Shown here: positions 45,998 to 55,721 of the stretch, one piece after another
Position numbering within the stretch: the first letter of the stretch is position 1
Layout of the letters: the number at the start of each line of letters is the position of its first letter
Source of the DNA: Alloscardovia sp963543015
GTDB lineage: Bacteria > Actinomycetota > Actinomycetes > Actinomycetales > Bifidobacteriaceae
Length of the DNA stretch: 64,000 nucleotides
Reading direction: 5' to 3'
Assembly: GCA_963543015.1 (NCBI GenBank)
Contig: CAUTYZ010000003.1
Location: forward strand, 1 to 64,000
Made by a program: the position numbers and the translations under genes
The notes under the pieces: generated by a model
Told to the model about the DNA's origin: nothing
Database searches by the model: none
The model's input: only the letters and a program-made list of their open reading frames with translations

Positions 45998-47463
45998 TGA
46001 ATCGCACATTACGCCATATTTTCTATGTCATTATCGCGTTGTTTACGATTTTAGGCATCTCCTCCAGCATGCTGACAGTCGTACGTTCTGAAGCATTGAA
46101 CTCTGATACGCGCAATACTCGTGCGTTGTACCACGAGTACGCTCAGCCACGCGGCTCTATCTTGGCAAGCGATGGCACAGTTCTGGCAAGCTCTACAGAA
46201 TCGAACGACATCTTCTCCTATCAGCGTTCCTACTCTGCAGGAGATGTGTATGCTCCTGTGACGGGTTATTTCTCGGTCACTGTCCGTGCTGATCGTGGTA
46301 TCGAAGCATCGCGCAATGCTCAACTTTCCGGTCAGTCAAGCGCATTATGGTTCTCCCGTTTGCATAATCTTTTCACAGGCACGAAAGATTCGGGCGCAAT
46401 TATTACAACGTCCATCGATACAAAACTGCAAAATCTTGCATATGAATTGCTTCAGCGCAATGGATACGACGGAGCAGTGGTCGCGATGGAACCATCAACA
46501 GGACGAATTCTTGCTATGGCATCCACGCCAAGCTATGATCCAAACGTCCTCGCAAGCCATAACACTGCTGAGGTCGCTCAATCATACGAAAGCCTGTCTG
46601 CAGGATCGTCAAGCCCATTAATTAATCGTGCGACGAGTCAGCTGTACTCTCCAGGATCCACCTTCAAGGTCGTCGTCGCTGCAGCTGCCCTCGAATCAGG
46701 AAGGTACACCTCGGAGTCCATGATTCCAGCTGGTTCTGGCTACACCCTTCCTGGCACGAATACCGTTTTGCCAAACGCTGTCAGCCAGGGAAATGGCGTC
46801 AACGGTGAGATTTCTCTTAACGATGCTCTCACGTATTCGTCCAATACTGCATTTGCTCAGCTCGGCGTAGCTCTTGGACAAGATACTATTGAGAGTATGG
46901 CGAAGAAACTGGGATACGACAGTACCATCAATATCGATGGCACTGATAATATCGGTGTCCCTATGGAAGCCGTTGCTTCCCAATTCCCAAGCTCGCAATC
47001 CGCAGATAAGCTCGCTCTGAGTTCTATCGGTCAGTCCAACGTGACGACCACTCCTCTGCTGAATGCGATGATTGCATCCGCTGTCGCTAATAACGGCGTT
47101 ATGGTCAAGCCAACCTTAGTCGACACCGTGCACGCAAGCGATTTATCCGTTATCTCGGAACGAACGACTACTGTACTTTCTGAAGCATTTAGTTCCAATA
47201 CTGCATCGCAGTTGAACTCTATGATGCAGTCAGTTGTCGATAACGATACACCAACTCTGAAAATGGATAACGTTCGTATCGCTGCAAAAACCGGTACAGC
47301 AGAGCTTGGCGATGGCACGAATAACGGCTGGCTTATGGGCTTTGCTCCAGCTGATGGCACACCACGTATCGCCATTAGCGTTGTTCTCCACGGCATTAAA
47401 GGCTATGGCATCCAAGAAGCTGGTCCGATTATGCGTTCCCTCATCCAGGAGTATCTCCAATGA
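45997..47463 (+). CDS. pbpA: Class B penicillin-binding protein (PbpA)
   Basis: A 488-residue transpeptidase that cross-links peptidoglycan made by the preceding SEDS enzyme. One N-terminal membrane helix and a short dimerisation region precede the catalytic domain. The domain contains SPGSTFKVVVA (active Ser ~222), the YSSNTAF (SxN) motif and AAKTGTAE (KTG). It shares one base with the rodA stop and its own stop overlaps the pknA ATG (ATGA). Confidence 0.95.
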   Translation: MNRTLRHIFYVIIALFTILGISSSMLTVVRSEALNSDTRNTRALYHEYAQPRGSILASDGTVLASSTESNDIFSYQRSYSAGDVYAPVTGYFSVTVRADRGIEASRNAQLSGQSSALWFSRLHNLFTGTKDSGAIITTSIDTKLQNLAYELLQRNGYDGAVVAMEPSTGRILAMASTPSYDPNVLASHNTAEVAQSYESLSAGSSSPLINRATSQLYSPGSTFKVVVAAAALESGRYTSESMIPAGSGYTLPGTNTVLPNAVSQGNGVNGEISLNDALTYSSNTAFAQLGVALGQDTIESMAKKLGYDSTINIDGTDNIGVPMEAVASQFPSSQSADKLALSSIGQSNVTTTPLLNAMIASAVANNGVMVKPTLVDTVHASDLSVISERTTTVLSEAFSSNTASQLNSMMQSVVDNDTPTLKMDNVRIAAKTGTAELGDGTNNGWLMGFAPADGTPRIAISVVLHGIKGYGIQEAGPIMRSLIQEYLQ

Positions 47464-48455
47464 GATTAGTAGAAGGTCAATTAATTCATCGTCGCTATCG
47501 CTTGGATAAGCGACTGGCTCAAGGCGGCATGGGCGAAGTATGGCGTGGCGAGGATATGGAAATTAACCGTACCGTCGCTATTAAAGCTATGCGTGCAGAT
47601 CTGACTGTAGACGATTCCAAATTACGTCGTCTGCGCGCTGAAGCACGCAATTCCGCAAACTTAGCACACCCAAATATCGCTGCTCTCTTCGAATATTACG
47701 AGGAAAATGGCATTGGCTATCTCATTATGGAGTACGTTCCAAGTCCAAGTTTGTCGGAAATTTATAAGAAGCGTGGCGCATTGCCAGCTACGGAGCTTTT
47801 GCCAATTTTAATTCAAACCGCTCGCGGTCTGTTTGTCGCACACTCACATGGCATTATTCATCGCGATGTGAAGCCAGCAAACATCATGGTATCTGATACC
47901 GGTGAAGTGAAGATTACTGATTTCGGTGTCTCCTACTCCACTGATCAGGGGCAGATTACCCAAGATGGCATGGTGGTCGGAACTGCTCAATACATTTCAC
48001 CTGAGCAGGCTCAAGGTGAACAGGCTACACCACAGTCAGATATTTACTCGCTCGGTGTCGTCGCCTATGAAGGATTATGCGGTCATCGACCATTTACAGG
48101 AAAGACTCCTGTGGATATCGCCGCTGCACATGTGAACGAACCAGTCCCACCATTGCCTGATTCCATCGACTGGCAGCTCAGCGAATTCGTTATGAGCATG
48201 CTTGCAAAGAATCCAGCTGATCGTCCTGAAAATGCTTTGGTGATTTCGAGAACTCTTGCAAAAATTGAGCGACGGCTTCTAGATCGAGAAGCAGAAGAAA
48301 TTTCCGGCGAATTCAATCGGTATGTGGAGCAAAATCCGCGGGCACGGTTGGCATCACGGTCACCGCAAGAATTACCTGAACCGCGCATAGTACGAAGCGC
48401 AGAATATTATCCACGATTTATTTATACAGCAGACGCAAAGGAAGGCGAACGATGA
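47460..48455 (+). CDS. pknA: Serine/threonine protein kinase PknA
   Basis: A 331-residue Hanks-type kinase without a membrane helix or PASTA domain. The Gly-rich loop is LAQGGMGEVWRG, the invariant Lys is in AIKAMRADL, the catalytic loop is HRDVKPANIM, the DFG motif is DFGVS and APE-type is SPEQAQGE. The mycobacterial orthologue has a membrane helix; here the C-terminus is short and soluble. It overlaps pbpA and pknB by four bases each. Confidence 0.93.
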   Translation: MRLVEGQLIHRRYRLDKRLAQGGMGEVWRGEDMEINRTVAIKAMRADLTVDDSKLRRLRAEARNSANLAHPNIAALFEYYEENGIGYLIMEYVPSPSLSEIYKKRGALPATELLPILIQTARGLFVAHSHGIIHRDVKPANIMVSDTGEVKITDFGVSYSTDQGQITQDGMVVGTAQYISPEQAQGEQATPQSDIYSLGVVAYEGLCGHRPFTGKTPVDIAAAHVNEPVPPLPDSIDWQLSEFVMSMLAKNPADRPENALVISRTLAKIERRLLDREAEEISGEFNRYVEQNPRARLASRSPQELPEPRIVRSAEYYPRFIYTADAKEGER

Positions 48456-50515
48456 GTATCTTTACACCATCGACTCTCTCCCGCGGGCGATATACCGTTG
48501 GCGAACTCATTGGTCACGGAGGCATGGCCGAAGTACGTAAGGGAGTTGATACACGTTTAGGACGTACTGTCGCTATCAAGATTATGCGTTCTGATTTGGC
48601 AAACGATGAGACCTTCTTGAAACGTTTCCGCCTCGAAGCACGTTCCATTGCTTTGCTCAATAACCCAAATATCGTGTCTATTTTCGATACGGACGAAGAG
48701 GAAATTACTGATCCTGATACAGGGCGCACAGTTCGTCTGCCATACATTGTGATGGAGTATGTCAAGGGTCAAACTCTTCGTGACATTCTGAAGGTTAACG
48801 GTTCGCTCAATCAGCGCGATACTAGCCAAATTATGCTCGGTATGCTCAATGCGTTGGAATACTCCCATCGTATGGGCATTATCCACCGTGATATCAAGCC
48901 TGGAAATATTATGATCAGCGAGCAGGGCGCGGTCAAGGTCATGGACTTTGGTATCGCACGTATGCTTGATGACTCAGCAGCCACTCTGACGCAGAATCAA
49001 GGTGTGGTCGGAACCGCACAGTACTTGAGTCCAGAGCAGGCACGCGGAGAAGTCGTCGATACTCGCTCCGATTTGTATTCTGCTGGATGCGTGCTGTATG
49101 AAATGCTCACAGGCCGTCCACCATTTACAGGCGATTCCGCTGTGGCTATCGCATACCAGCATGTCAGTGAGTCTGCTCCAAAGCCAACGGATATCATTCC
49201 AGCTTTGAACCCTATTTGGGATGCTGTGTGCGCTAAGGCTATGGCGAAAGATCGCACTCAGCGTTACGCTACTGCAGCTCAGTTCCGCAAGGATATCGCG
49301 ACAATTGCCGCTGGCGGTACTCCAGTTATCGAAGGCTTTGATCAGGTCGCACCTATGGCTGCGGCCGGCATAGCGGGAGCTGCGGCTGCACAGGGTGCAA
49401 CTGCGACCCTTCCTGCATCAGCAACTCAGTCTCTTCCACAGACTCAAAGCCTGCCAGTAGAGAGCACACAAACGCTCAATAACGTTGATTTCAACGATGA
49501 GGGCGTGGCAAATCTTGCAAATTCTACCGCTCAGGCAACTCCTCCAAGTCGCTCTCAGCAGCGTCAGCAGGCTCTTGCTCAGAAGCAGAAGAAGCGCAAG
49601 CGCGTTATCATATGGTCATCTATCGTCGCCGTGGCAGTCGTTATCGCTGCAATCACTGGATTCTGGTTCTTCAACCGAGCTCAGAATACTGCAACCGTGC
49701 CAACGATTACGACATCGATGACTCAGGCGCAAGCGAAGGAAGCTGTGGAGCAAGCAGGCTTCGTCTTCCAAGCTGAAGTCGACTCTGAATCTTCTGCAGA
49801 TGCGGGTACATTCACAAAGCAGTCACCTGACGGCGGATCGAGCGCAACTCGCGGATCGACTGTACGCGTGTGGTTCTCCTCTGGTCCACAGTCTGTTTCT
49901 GTCCCTGATGTATCGGGTATGTCCCAATCTGAAGCTCGCAAGGCTTTGGAAGATGTAGGTCTCAAAGTCGGACAGACATCCTCGGAGGATTCCGACAGCG
50001 TCGATAAGGATCAGGTCACGCGCACCGACCCTGCGTCAGGCTCAAATGCTACACGTGGTTCGAGCGTTCGCCTTTATATCGCAACCGGTAATGCTGTCAT
50101 CCCAACTGGTTTGACAGGTCAGACTCAGGATGCTGCTACTCAGATCTTGACAAGCCATCACTTCAATGTCGTCGTTAAGACAGGCGATTACAGTGATAGT
50201 GTTCCTGAAGGTTCTGTAGCAAGCGTCGAGCCTGGTGAAGGCAGCTCCGTATCCCGTGGCTCTTCCGTTACCCTTGTGATTTCACGTGGTTCTCGACCAC
50301 AAGAGACGGTTTCCATTAACCCAAGTCAGTATGTAGGACGTAGCTACAGCACAGCAACGTCTATCCTGTCTGCACTCGGATTTACTGCATCCGCTCAAAA
50401 TGGTGAGACGCCAAATGACAATGCGACTGTAACCCATATCTACGCCAATGGAACGGAAATTACGGAAACAACAGACGTTCCAAAGAACGCGACAATTACG
50501 CTGAGCACGCGTTAA
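48452..50515 (+). CDS. pknB: Serine/threonine protein kinase PknB with PASTA repeats
   Basis: A 687-residue sensor kinase of cell-wall growth. The kinase domain (~12-275) has GHGGMAEVRKG, AIKIMRSDL, HRDIKPGNIM and DFGIARM. A Gln/Ala/Thr-rich juxtamembrane region, basic KQKKRKR and a helix (~390-412) follow. Outside are three clear PASTA repeats (VPDVSGMSQSEARKALEDVG is the second) plus a degenerate fourth. PASTA domains bind muropeptides or lipid II. It is the last gene of the operon and is followed by a terminator. Confidence 0.96.
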   Translation: MSIFTPSTLSRGRYTVGELIGHGGMAEVRKGVDTRLGRTVAIKIMRSDLANDETFLKRFRLEARSIALLNNPNIVSIFDTDEEEITDPDTGRTVRLPYIVMEYVKGQTLRDILKVNGSLNQRDTSQIMLGMLNALEYSHRMGIIHRDIKPGNIMISEQGAVKVMDFGIARMLDDSAATLTQNQGVVGTAQYLSPEQARGEVVDTRSDLYSAGCVLYEMLTGRPPFTGDSAVAIAYQHVSESAPKPTDIIPALNPIWDAVCAKAMAKDRTQRYATAAQFRKDIATIAAGGTPVIEGFDQVAPMAAAGIAGAAAAQGATATLPASATQSLPQTQSLPVESTQTLNNVDFNDEGVANLANSTAQATPPSRSQQRQQALAQKQKKRKRVIIWSSIVAVAVVIAAITGFWFFNRAQNTATVPTITTSMTQAQAKEAVEQAGFVFQAEVDSESSADAGTFTKQSPDGGSSATRGSTVRVWFSSGPQSVSVPDVSGMSQSEARKALEDVGLKVGQTSSEDSDSVDKDQVTRTDPASGSNATRGSSVRLYIATGNAVIPTGLTGQTQDAATQILTSHHFNVVVKTGDYSDSVPEGSVASVEPGEGSSVSRGSSVTLVISRGSRPQETVSINPSQYVGRSYSTATSILSALGFTASAQNGETPNDNATVTHIYANGTEITETTDVPKNATITLSTR

Positions 50516-50564
50516 TACGTTTATGCGTTAATACGTTTGTCCGCGCGTAATTCCTACTCATCTC

Positions 50565-50601
50565 ACAGTGGCTCTCATTCAATTTGGATGAGAGCCACTG
50601 T
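50565..50601 (+). terminator. Terminator of the fhaA-pknB operon
   Basis: A perfect 14-bp stem (50565-50578 with 50588-50601) about 50 bases beyond the pknB stop, followed by ATTTCTGAT. Confidence 0.75.
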
Positions 50602-50756
50602 ATTTCTGATACAATTTTCCTCAGAAGGAACAGTCTTCTTATGGAAATTCCAACGTCGGATTTTTCATAAGAAACTCCCGTACAATACCTAACTCGCGAA
50701 TTCAGAGAGCCGAATACGTATGCACGACGCAAAGATAGCACAAAAAAATTCCTTTT

Positions 50757-51257
50757 ATGGAGCGAAAGATTACCCCTCTCGCGTGGTTTCTTATCCTAAC
50801 GAGTGTTCCTCTCCTCATTCTTGCTTGGAATATCGTCACTATGGCATTCCCCTATGAGCTGAGCATTGCTAAACCTGAAATCACAGTACACGTATCGTCT
50901 TCCCGTTATTTTACCGATTCTCAACTTCGCCAGCTGCCTGAAATAAGAGACCCTTTTCATGCAGGATTCCAGTTTGGAGCTCAGCAGGTTCATATCTTCT
51001 GCGACGAGGAAGCAACGCAAACTACTCTTGATATTGAACGTCGCACTGCTATATGCGCTGATGGCACCCAGAACTGCAATAAGCTTCTTGAGATAGCCCA
51101 CACGTATGGGCAAGATCATATTATTTCTGTACAAATTGATTCCATCAATAATGATTCGCCAGATTTTCAAAGCACGACGATTCGCCATTATTACGCGTTA
51201 GTGGGTACAGGTGAAAATCAGCATTGGGAATACCTCTTCCTCGTGCGAGGAAATTAG
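50757..51257 (+). CDS. Membrane-anchored protein of unknown function
   Basis: A 166-residue protein I do not recognise. It has an N-terminal hydrophobic segment (~9-30) with no lipobox, then an extracytoplasmic domain with three Cys (FCDEEAT, ICADGTQNC) that could form disulphides. No Shine-Dalgarno sequence is visible before the ATG. It is followed 91 bases later by a second small membrane-anchored protein gene (broken), which may be functionally linked. Confidence 0.65.
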   Translation: MERKITPLAWFLILTSVPLLILAWNIVTMAFPYELSIAKPEITVHVSSSRYFTDSQLRQLPEIRDPFHAGFQFGAQQVHIFCDEEATQTTLDIERRTAICADGTQNCNKLLEIAHTYGQDHIISVQIDSINNDSPDFQSTTIRHYYALVGTGENQHWEYLFLVRGN

Positions 51258-51348
51258 CGATACCCATCGCCGCACTTTTGCCTTTCAAGCAGCCTCGGAC
51301 TATAATTATTTCTACCTTTTGTTTTTTTTCAGGGAAGAAGAAAACACC

Positions 51349-51798
51349 ATGAAAAAGTCAACGCTGAATATCATTATTGCTCTCGCCAGTCTTATTGCAA
51401 TTGGCGCCACGGTAGGGGCAGTATTCTCGTGGCAAAATCAGCCTCATCAAATTATGGAAAATACTTTTGGCGTTGATATCCCATCAGGCGTCACAATTAC
51501 AAAATTTGAAGATGAAAATTCGTGAGATGGCCGTCTGTACTATGGCACTCTCACTGTGGACAAGGACAATCTTCAGGGGATTGTCAATACAAAAAACTTC
51601 AGTCCTCTCAAAGATTCTACCGATTCACGCGTGACGAAATTGATAGAGGATGTCAATCAATCATTTTCGATATCGCTTGCTTCTGTGAATTCTCCCGATA
51701 TACAGTATCAGCGCTTCACAATTACTGGGGACAGTCTCCTCGTCATTTTCTATAATTCCGATACTCAAGAGTACTTCTTCTACGCCACTCGGTATTGA
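51349..51798 (+). pseudogene. Small membrane-anchored protein interrupted by an in-frame TGA
   Basis: One frame from ATG at 51349 to the stop at 51796, about 149 codons, is broken only by TGA at 51523-51525. Upstream is a hydrophobic N-terminus (IIIALASLIAIGATVGAVFSW) and a short domain; downstream, DGRLYYGTLTVDKDN and a C-terminal SDTQEYFFYATRY. A purine-rich stretch (GGGAAGAAGAAAA) precedes the ATG. The domain is unknown. A single nonsense change suggests recent loss, readthrough or a sequencing error. Confidence 0.65.
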
Positions 51799-51890
51799 TT
51801 GAGGTAGTGATTGAGGCATTGATTGCGTTATCGAGCGAGAGAGCACATCCATAGCAAAGTCGTACTTCTCATGAGCTCCTTGCAAAAACA

Positions 51891-51961
51891 GAGGTGGTGC
51901 CAGTTTTCCAACTGACACCACCTCATTACATGGACTACCGCATGTCATCGGCGGTAGTCCA
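51891..51961 (-). terminator. Two tandem hairpins after the sortase gene
   Basis: The first stem is 51931-51940 with 51952-51961 (10 bp, perfect). The second is 51891-51905 with 51910-51924 (one mismatch). On the minus strand the second is followed by TGTTTTTGC. They lie 13-83 bases beyond the sortase stop. Confidence 0.75.
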
Positions 51962-51973
51962 CCTACATCGTGC

Positions 51974-53173
51974 TTAGTTCACTGCAACGTAATTGGAAGA
52001 CACTTGCAGATATGGGATATGGGTTGCCGCCCATGGATATCCCCACTTAAAGAGAACGACCACAACGATCAGCGCAAGGATGACTCCCAGCACGATTCGC
52101 ACTGGCTTAATACCTGGCTGCACTCGCATCAACCAGCCATACAGGCTAAAGAGCCCCTGAGATCCACTACCGGATTCCAGTGCAGCCTTCTTCTTGTCCC
52201 TATAGACACGCAATGCTGGCCAGCGCCATGCCACAGCACCTGCCACTGCGATGACGAGATACGCTACGACAAGCCACAATGCGACAGTACTGAGCTCTGG
52301 GATACGAGATGACAAGGAACGAGTAGAATCCGTTGTAAAGGTAACTTTACCGTCTGCAGACTTTTCAGCAAGGACGCTTGGCACGCCTTGCGACACCTTA
52401 GACCAGCTCACGAGCTTTCCGTGCACGATTAAACGATGGGTCGGGGTGGCATACTTTGGTTCACATGTAGTCAGCGTAATATATCGCTCTGTAGGCGTTG
52501 CACCGCTCTTGCCCGGCACAGGAGCAACGACGTCATACTTATCTGGGGTAACGATTTCCGTGCTGTCATACTTGTATACGTACCAATAATCCTGTGTACG
52601 CATCACAATGTAATCGCCATCTTTAAGCTGATCAGCATTTCCTAACGGTTCACCATAGCCCGCGCGATGTCCTGCGATAGCAAAGTTTCCGACTTCACCC
52701 GGCTTTTGCGTATCAGAGTAATGACCCAAACCATGACGATTCAGCTGAGTATCATCCGTTCCCTCAACGACCGTACGGCTCCAATTTTGACCGAATCGAG
52801 GAATATACAATTTTCCAATGGTTTGTCCGTATTTGTATGATCCTGAATCCACAGGTGCTGTATCGGCAGAATTATCCGGAGCAATTTCTGTGCTTCCATT
52901 CTTGGACGCAGGAGCAGACCATGACGACGTCGTGGAATCGTTAATCTGAGTCTTTTCTGCTTCAACGCCGGTCCACCATAATTGCCATACGATGTACAAA
53001 GCACACACCACAGCGACTGTTAAGAACACTTCACCGATGACGCCAAGAGTGGTGTTAATGATTCGGCGTCGCTTGACCACGCGAGGATCAATTGCCTTAT
53101 GCAATGCCCTCTGCTGGCTACTACGCTTGTCATCAGACTGAATTTCAGCTGTTTCAGTAGTGTCCTCTGCCAT
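51974..53173 (-). CDS. srtE: Class E sortase
   Basis: A 399-residue transpeptidase that joins LAxTG-type proteins to the wall. The cytoplasmic N-terminus and one helix (~38-65) precede a sortase barrel with catalytic His in AIAGHRAGYGEPL (~170), Cys in TLTTCEPKY (~237) and Arg in TPTHRLIVHG. Two further C-terminal helices (~300-325 and ~362-385) follow, an arrangement seen in some actinobacterial sortases. GAGGAAAA precedes the ATG. It probably anchors the LAKTG protein encoded at 31746. It sits between the growth operon and the DUF881/crgA genes, as in other bifidobacteria. Confidence 0.92.
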   Translation of the reverse strand: MAEDTTETAEIQSDDKRSSQQRALHKAIDPRVVKRRRIINTTLGVIGEVFLTVAVVCALYIVWQLWWTGVEAEKTQINDSTTSSWSAPASKNGSTEIAPDNSADTAPVDSGSYKYGQTIGKLYIPRFGQNWSRTVVEGTDDTQLNRHGLGHYSDTQKPGEVGNFAIAGHRAGYGEPLGNADQLKDGDYIVMRTQDYWYVYKYDSTEIVTPDKYDVVAPVPGKSGATPTERYITLTTCEPKYATPTHRLIVHGKLVSWSKVSQGVPSVLAEKSADGKVTFTTDSTRSLSSRIPELSTVALWLVVAYLVIAVAGAVAWRWPALRVYRDKKKAALESGSGSQGLFSLYGWLMRVQPGIKPVRIVLGVILALIVVVVLFKWGYPWAATHIPYLQVSSNYVAVN

Positions 53174-53272
53174 TTTTCCTCACCATCGCTGAATGGTTAT
53201 GCGGATTACGCATGTGCCGTAAGCCGATCGATAACCGTACTTCATCTCATTACACCTGAGCATCTCATGTGT

Positions 53273-54028
53273 CTAACGTCGCACAGATGCGTATTTCATC
53301 GCTTGCGCAGACACCGTCACAGCCTTGAAACGCAACGAGTTATTTGTCACAAGTTGCCAACCAAGTCCATCTGCATCTACGTATTGTTTATAAACTTTTA
53401 CAGTTTCCGAATTATTAATTGTATCGGTAAGTGTGTCTATGTCGCCGATAGCGGAAATTCGATACGGGGGCGCGAACTGTTTGCCGTTGAGAAGCAAAAC
53501 ATTTCCGATACATTTAATAGCCGACGTCGATAGCAAACGCTCATCTTGAATCGTAATGGCTTCAGCTCCACCCGCCCACATAGCGTTAACGACTGCTTCG
53601 ATATCTTGCTGATGGACTACGTAATCATTAGGATTCGCGTCTTTGCTTCGCGCTGCTTGCTCCCATCGCTGGGAGTCACTCAAAGTAACTGTAACGCCTT
53701 CACCTTCAATTTCGGGAAGAGTATTCGATGCAGAATCTGCTGATTCGTTATCGTTCGTATCCGTAAGAACGTCTTGTACTGTGTCAATTTGCTGAGCGGT
53801 CGTATCAATGTCTTTTTGTAATTCACTAATACGCTTTTGACGACTGGCGATGATGTCAGCAGTATTCGTATGGTACGTATTTCCTGGGTTACGCACGTTT
53901 GTCACCGCTACCCAGCCCACTAAAGCAAAAGATACGAAAATAGTTACAGTCTTCACCAGACCGTTTCGATTTGAATGTCGCCCACGTTTACGCAAAGCCG
54001 CGAAAAGGGCGCGAGTTTTCTTGCTCAT
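53273..54028 (-). CDS. DUF881 family protein
   Basis: A 251-residue membrane-anchored protein of the DUF881 family found next to crgA and sortase in actinobacteria. A basic N-terminus and one helix (VTIFVSFALVGWVAV, ~25-42) precede a coiled-coil (~55-90, RQKRISELQKDIDTTAQQ) and the DUF881 domain with VTLSDS, DYVVHQQDIEAVVNAMW and GAEAITIQDERL. The function is unknown; the position suggests a division or wall role. The start at 54028 is chosen because the longer frame has a leader without family character. It is divergent from crgA. Confidence 0.85.
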   Translation of the reverse strand: MSKKTRALFAALRKRGRHSNRNGLVKTVTIFVSFALVGWVAVTNVRNPGNTYHTNTADIIASRQKRISELQKDIDTTAQQIDTVQDVLTDTNDNESADSASNTLPEIEGEGVTVTLSDSQRWEQAARSKDANPNDYVVHQQDIEAVVNAMWAGGAEAITIQDERLLSTSAIKCIGNVLLLNGKQFAPPYRISAIGDIDTLTDTINNSETVKVYKQYVDADGLGWQLVTNNSLRFKAVTVSAQAMKYASVRR

Positions 54029-54111
54029 ACGACACCGCCTCTCGCACACTATCGGAATTCCCGAGCATTTATTACTATATCTATTAGCATAAACCAAAAG
54101 GAGAAGCTTTC

Positions 54112-54663
54112 ATGGCTGAAAATGAAGAAACACGTGAGACTTCTGAGGCATCGGAAGAACTACTCGACAACGCTGCCGAGGTAGAAGTGGACGTTGTAGA
54201 CGTCGAAGACACCGATACCCAGGAAACTGATGCTACAGAAGAGACAGAAACTTCTGGCGCTGAAGCTGAAGAAACCGCAGAATCTGAGGCAGAAGAAGAA
54301 GATGTCGACGAAGCAATTGAAGAGACAGAAGAATTGTCTGCTGAAGCTTTGGCAGGTCAGCGTGCTGCAGAAGCGTTGAAGAAGACTTTGGAAAATCCTG
54401 AGTCTCTCAGCAAGAGCGTTCAGGCAGCAGTTAAGCGCACAGAGGAAGAAACTCGTCGCGTGGAGAAGGCTGTCGAGCAGACAAAGTCGAATCCTGTATG
54501 GTTTGTTCCATTGTTTAGCTTCTTCCTGATTCTCGGTCTTATCTGGGTTATCACGTACTACATCAACGCAAACTACCCAATTCCAGGAATTGCAGCATGG
54601 AATCTCGCCATCGGCTTTGCCATTATGATGGTCGGATTCGTCCTTATGATGTTCTGGCACTAA
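54112..54663 (+). CDS. crgA: Cell division protein CrgA
   Basis: A 183-residue protein: a very acidic Glu/Thr/Ala N-terminus of ~125 residues, then a CrgA domain with two helices (NPVWFVPLFSFFLILGL and the last 30 residues) joined by INANYPIPGIAAWN. CrgA recruits FtsZ, FtsQ and PBPs to the septum. Typical CrgA is 80-95 residues, so the acidic extension is unusual but is seen in bifidobacteria (from memory). AGGAGAAGC precedes the ATG. It ends at a strong terminator. Confidence 0.92.
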   Translation: MAENEETRETSEASEELLDNAAEVEVDVVDVEDTDTQETDATEETETSGAEAEETAESEAEEEDVDEAIEETEELSAEALAGQRAAEALKKTLENPESLSKSVQAAVKRTEEETRRVEKAVEQTKSNPVWFVPLFSFFLILGLIWVITYYINANYPIPGIAAWNLAIGFAIMMVGFVLMMFWH

Positions 54664-54689
54664 AGAGCACATATACATACATAACGCAA

Positions 54690-54726
54690 GTGCGCCCAGC
54701 CTGTGAGACTGGACGCACATTTTTTA
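54690..54726 (+). terminator. Rho-independent terminator of crgA
   Basis: GTGCGCCCAG (54690-54699) pairs with CTGGACGCAC (54709-54718) with one mismatch and is followed by ATTTTTTATACC. Confidence 0.85.
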
Positions 54727-54798
54727 TACCGTTTTATACCTGCTCATGCCTTATGTGCATGACTGATGCGCATGAGGTTTACGCGATGAAGAGCAGCA

Positions 54799-55593
54799 TC
54801 ATACCAACGCCGACATAGCCCATAGCGATGCTAGCCACAGTATAAGAAGAATTGCGGTGAACAATCCCCCATACACTGCCATACGTTTATTGATACTTGT
54901 CGAGCGCAATCCCCTCAATCCGCGCATCATAAGAAGTGATAGCAACGCCCCGACGATAAATCCGCCCACATGTGCTTGCCATGCGATATTTCCCCAGAAC
55001 ATTGGAAGGAACAGGAGCACAAAAAGGAAAATAGCTGTACCGCGCGTTTGCATGCCCACACGGCGATATACCGTCATCAAAGCACCAAAAAGACCGTAAA
55101 TTGCACCCGATGCTCCAATCACAGGAGTCATCAGATTTCCTGGCCACAAAGCGAATGCCACATTCCCGCCAAGAAGGCTGACAAGGTACAGACCTAAGAA
55201 TGCCCAGTGTCCTAAAAGTTTTTCCATTTCACGACCGACGACATAGAGTGCCAGCATATTCATCACGAGATGGAAAATTCCCTCATGCATAAATCCTGCC
55301 GTTATAAGCATCCATGGATTTGTGAAGGACTGCCGAGGAATCATTTCGAGATGAATAATTGTGCTCGTATATGCTTCAGGGAACAATGCAAGAATGCGCA
55401 ACGCAAGAAAGACAACGACATTTATCCCCACTAAAACTTGCGTAATATTAGGGCCATTCATGCGCCAATTATTGTTCCAACGACGTGTCGCACGCTTCCA
55501 ACGCTCGCTCACACTCATACGAGATGAGTTAGGATTTCGCGGATCCCACGAGCCTGCTGGGCCAGATGCGCCTTGAGTAAATGGATTTGCCAT
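54799..55593 (-). CDS. Rhomboid-family intramembrane serine protease
   Basis: A 264-residue, six-helix protein. The catalytic Ser lies in GASGAIYGLFG (~161) and the His in AWQAHVGGFIVG (~206). The conserved FHLVMNMLALYVVG segment lies earlier. The hydrophilic N-terminus is ~45 residues. No Shine-Dalgarno sequence is visible, but TACTAT lies six bases before the ATG, as in leaderless genes. Substrates unknown. Confidence 0.93.
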   Translation of the reverse strand: MANPFTQGASGPAGSWDPRNPNSSRMSVSERWKRATRRWNNNWRMNGPNITQVLVGINVVVFLALRILALFPEAYTSTIIHLEMIPRQSFTNPWMLITAGFMHEGIFHLVMNMLALYVVGREMEKLLGHWAFLGLYLVSLLGGNVAFALWPGNLMTPVIGASGAIYGLFGALMTVYRRVGMQTRGTAIFLFVLLFLPMFWGNIAWQAHVGGFIVGALLSLLMMRGLRGLRSTSINKRMAVYGGLFTAILLILWLASLWAMSALV

Positions 55594-55721
55594 AGGACTA
55601 TAGTATCGAAGACATCAACATGCCAATTATTTCACATGCACACCAACTTCACATTTACGCGATACAATAGTAAGCAATACTCGCCATAGATGGTGAGTCA
55701 CTTGGACGAAAGGAGCACTAC

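Noticed and set aside
51523..51525. Selenocysteine at the in-frame TGA
   Set aside because: No SECIS-like hairpin is evident immediately downstream, and the context does not resemble known selenoproteins.
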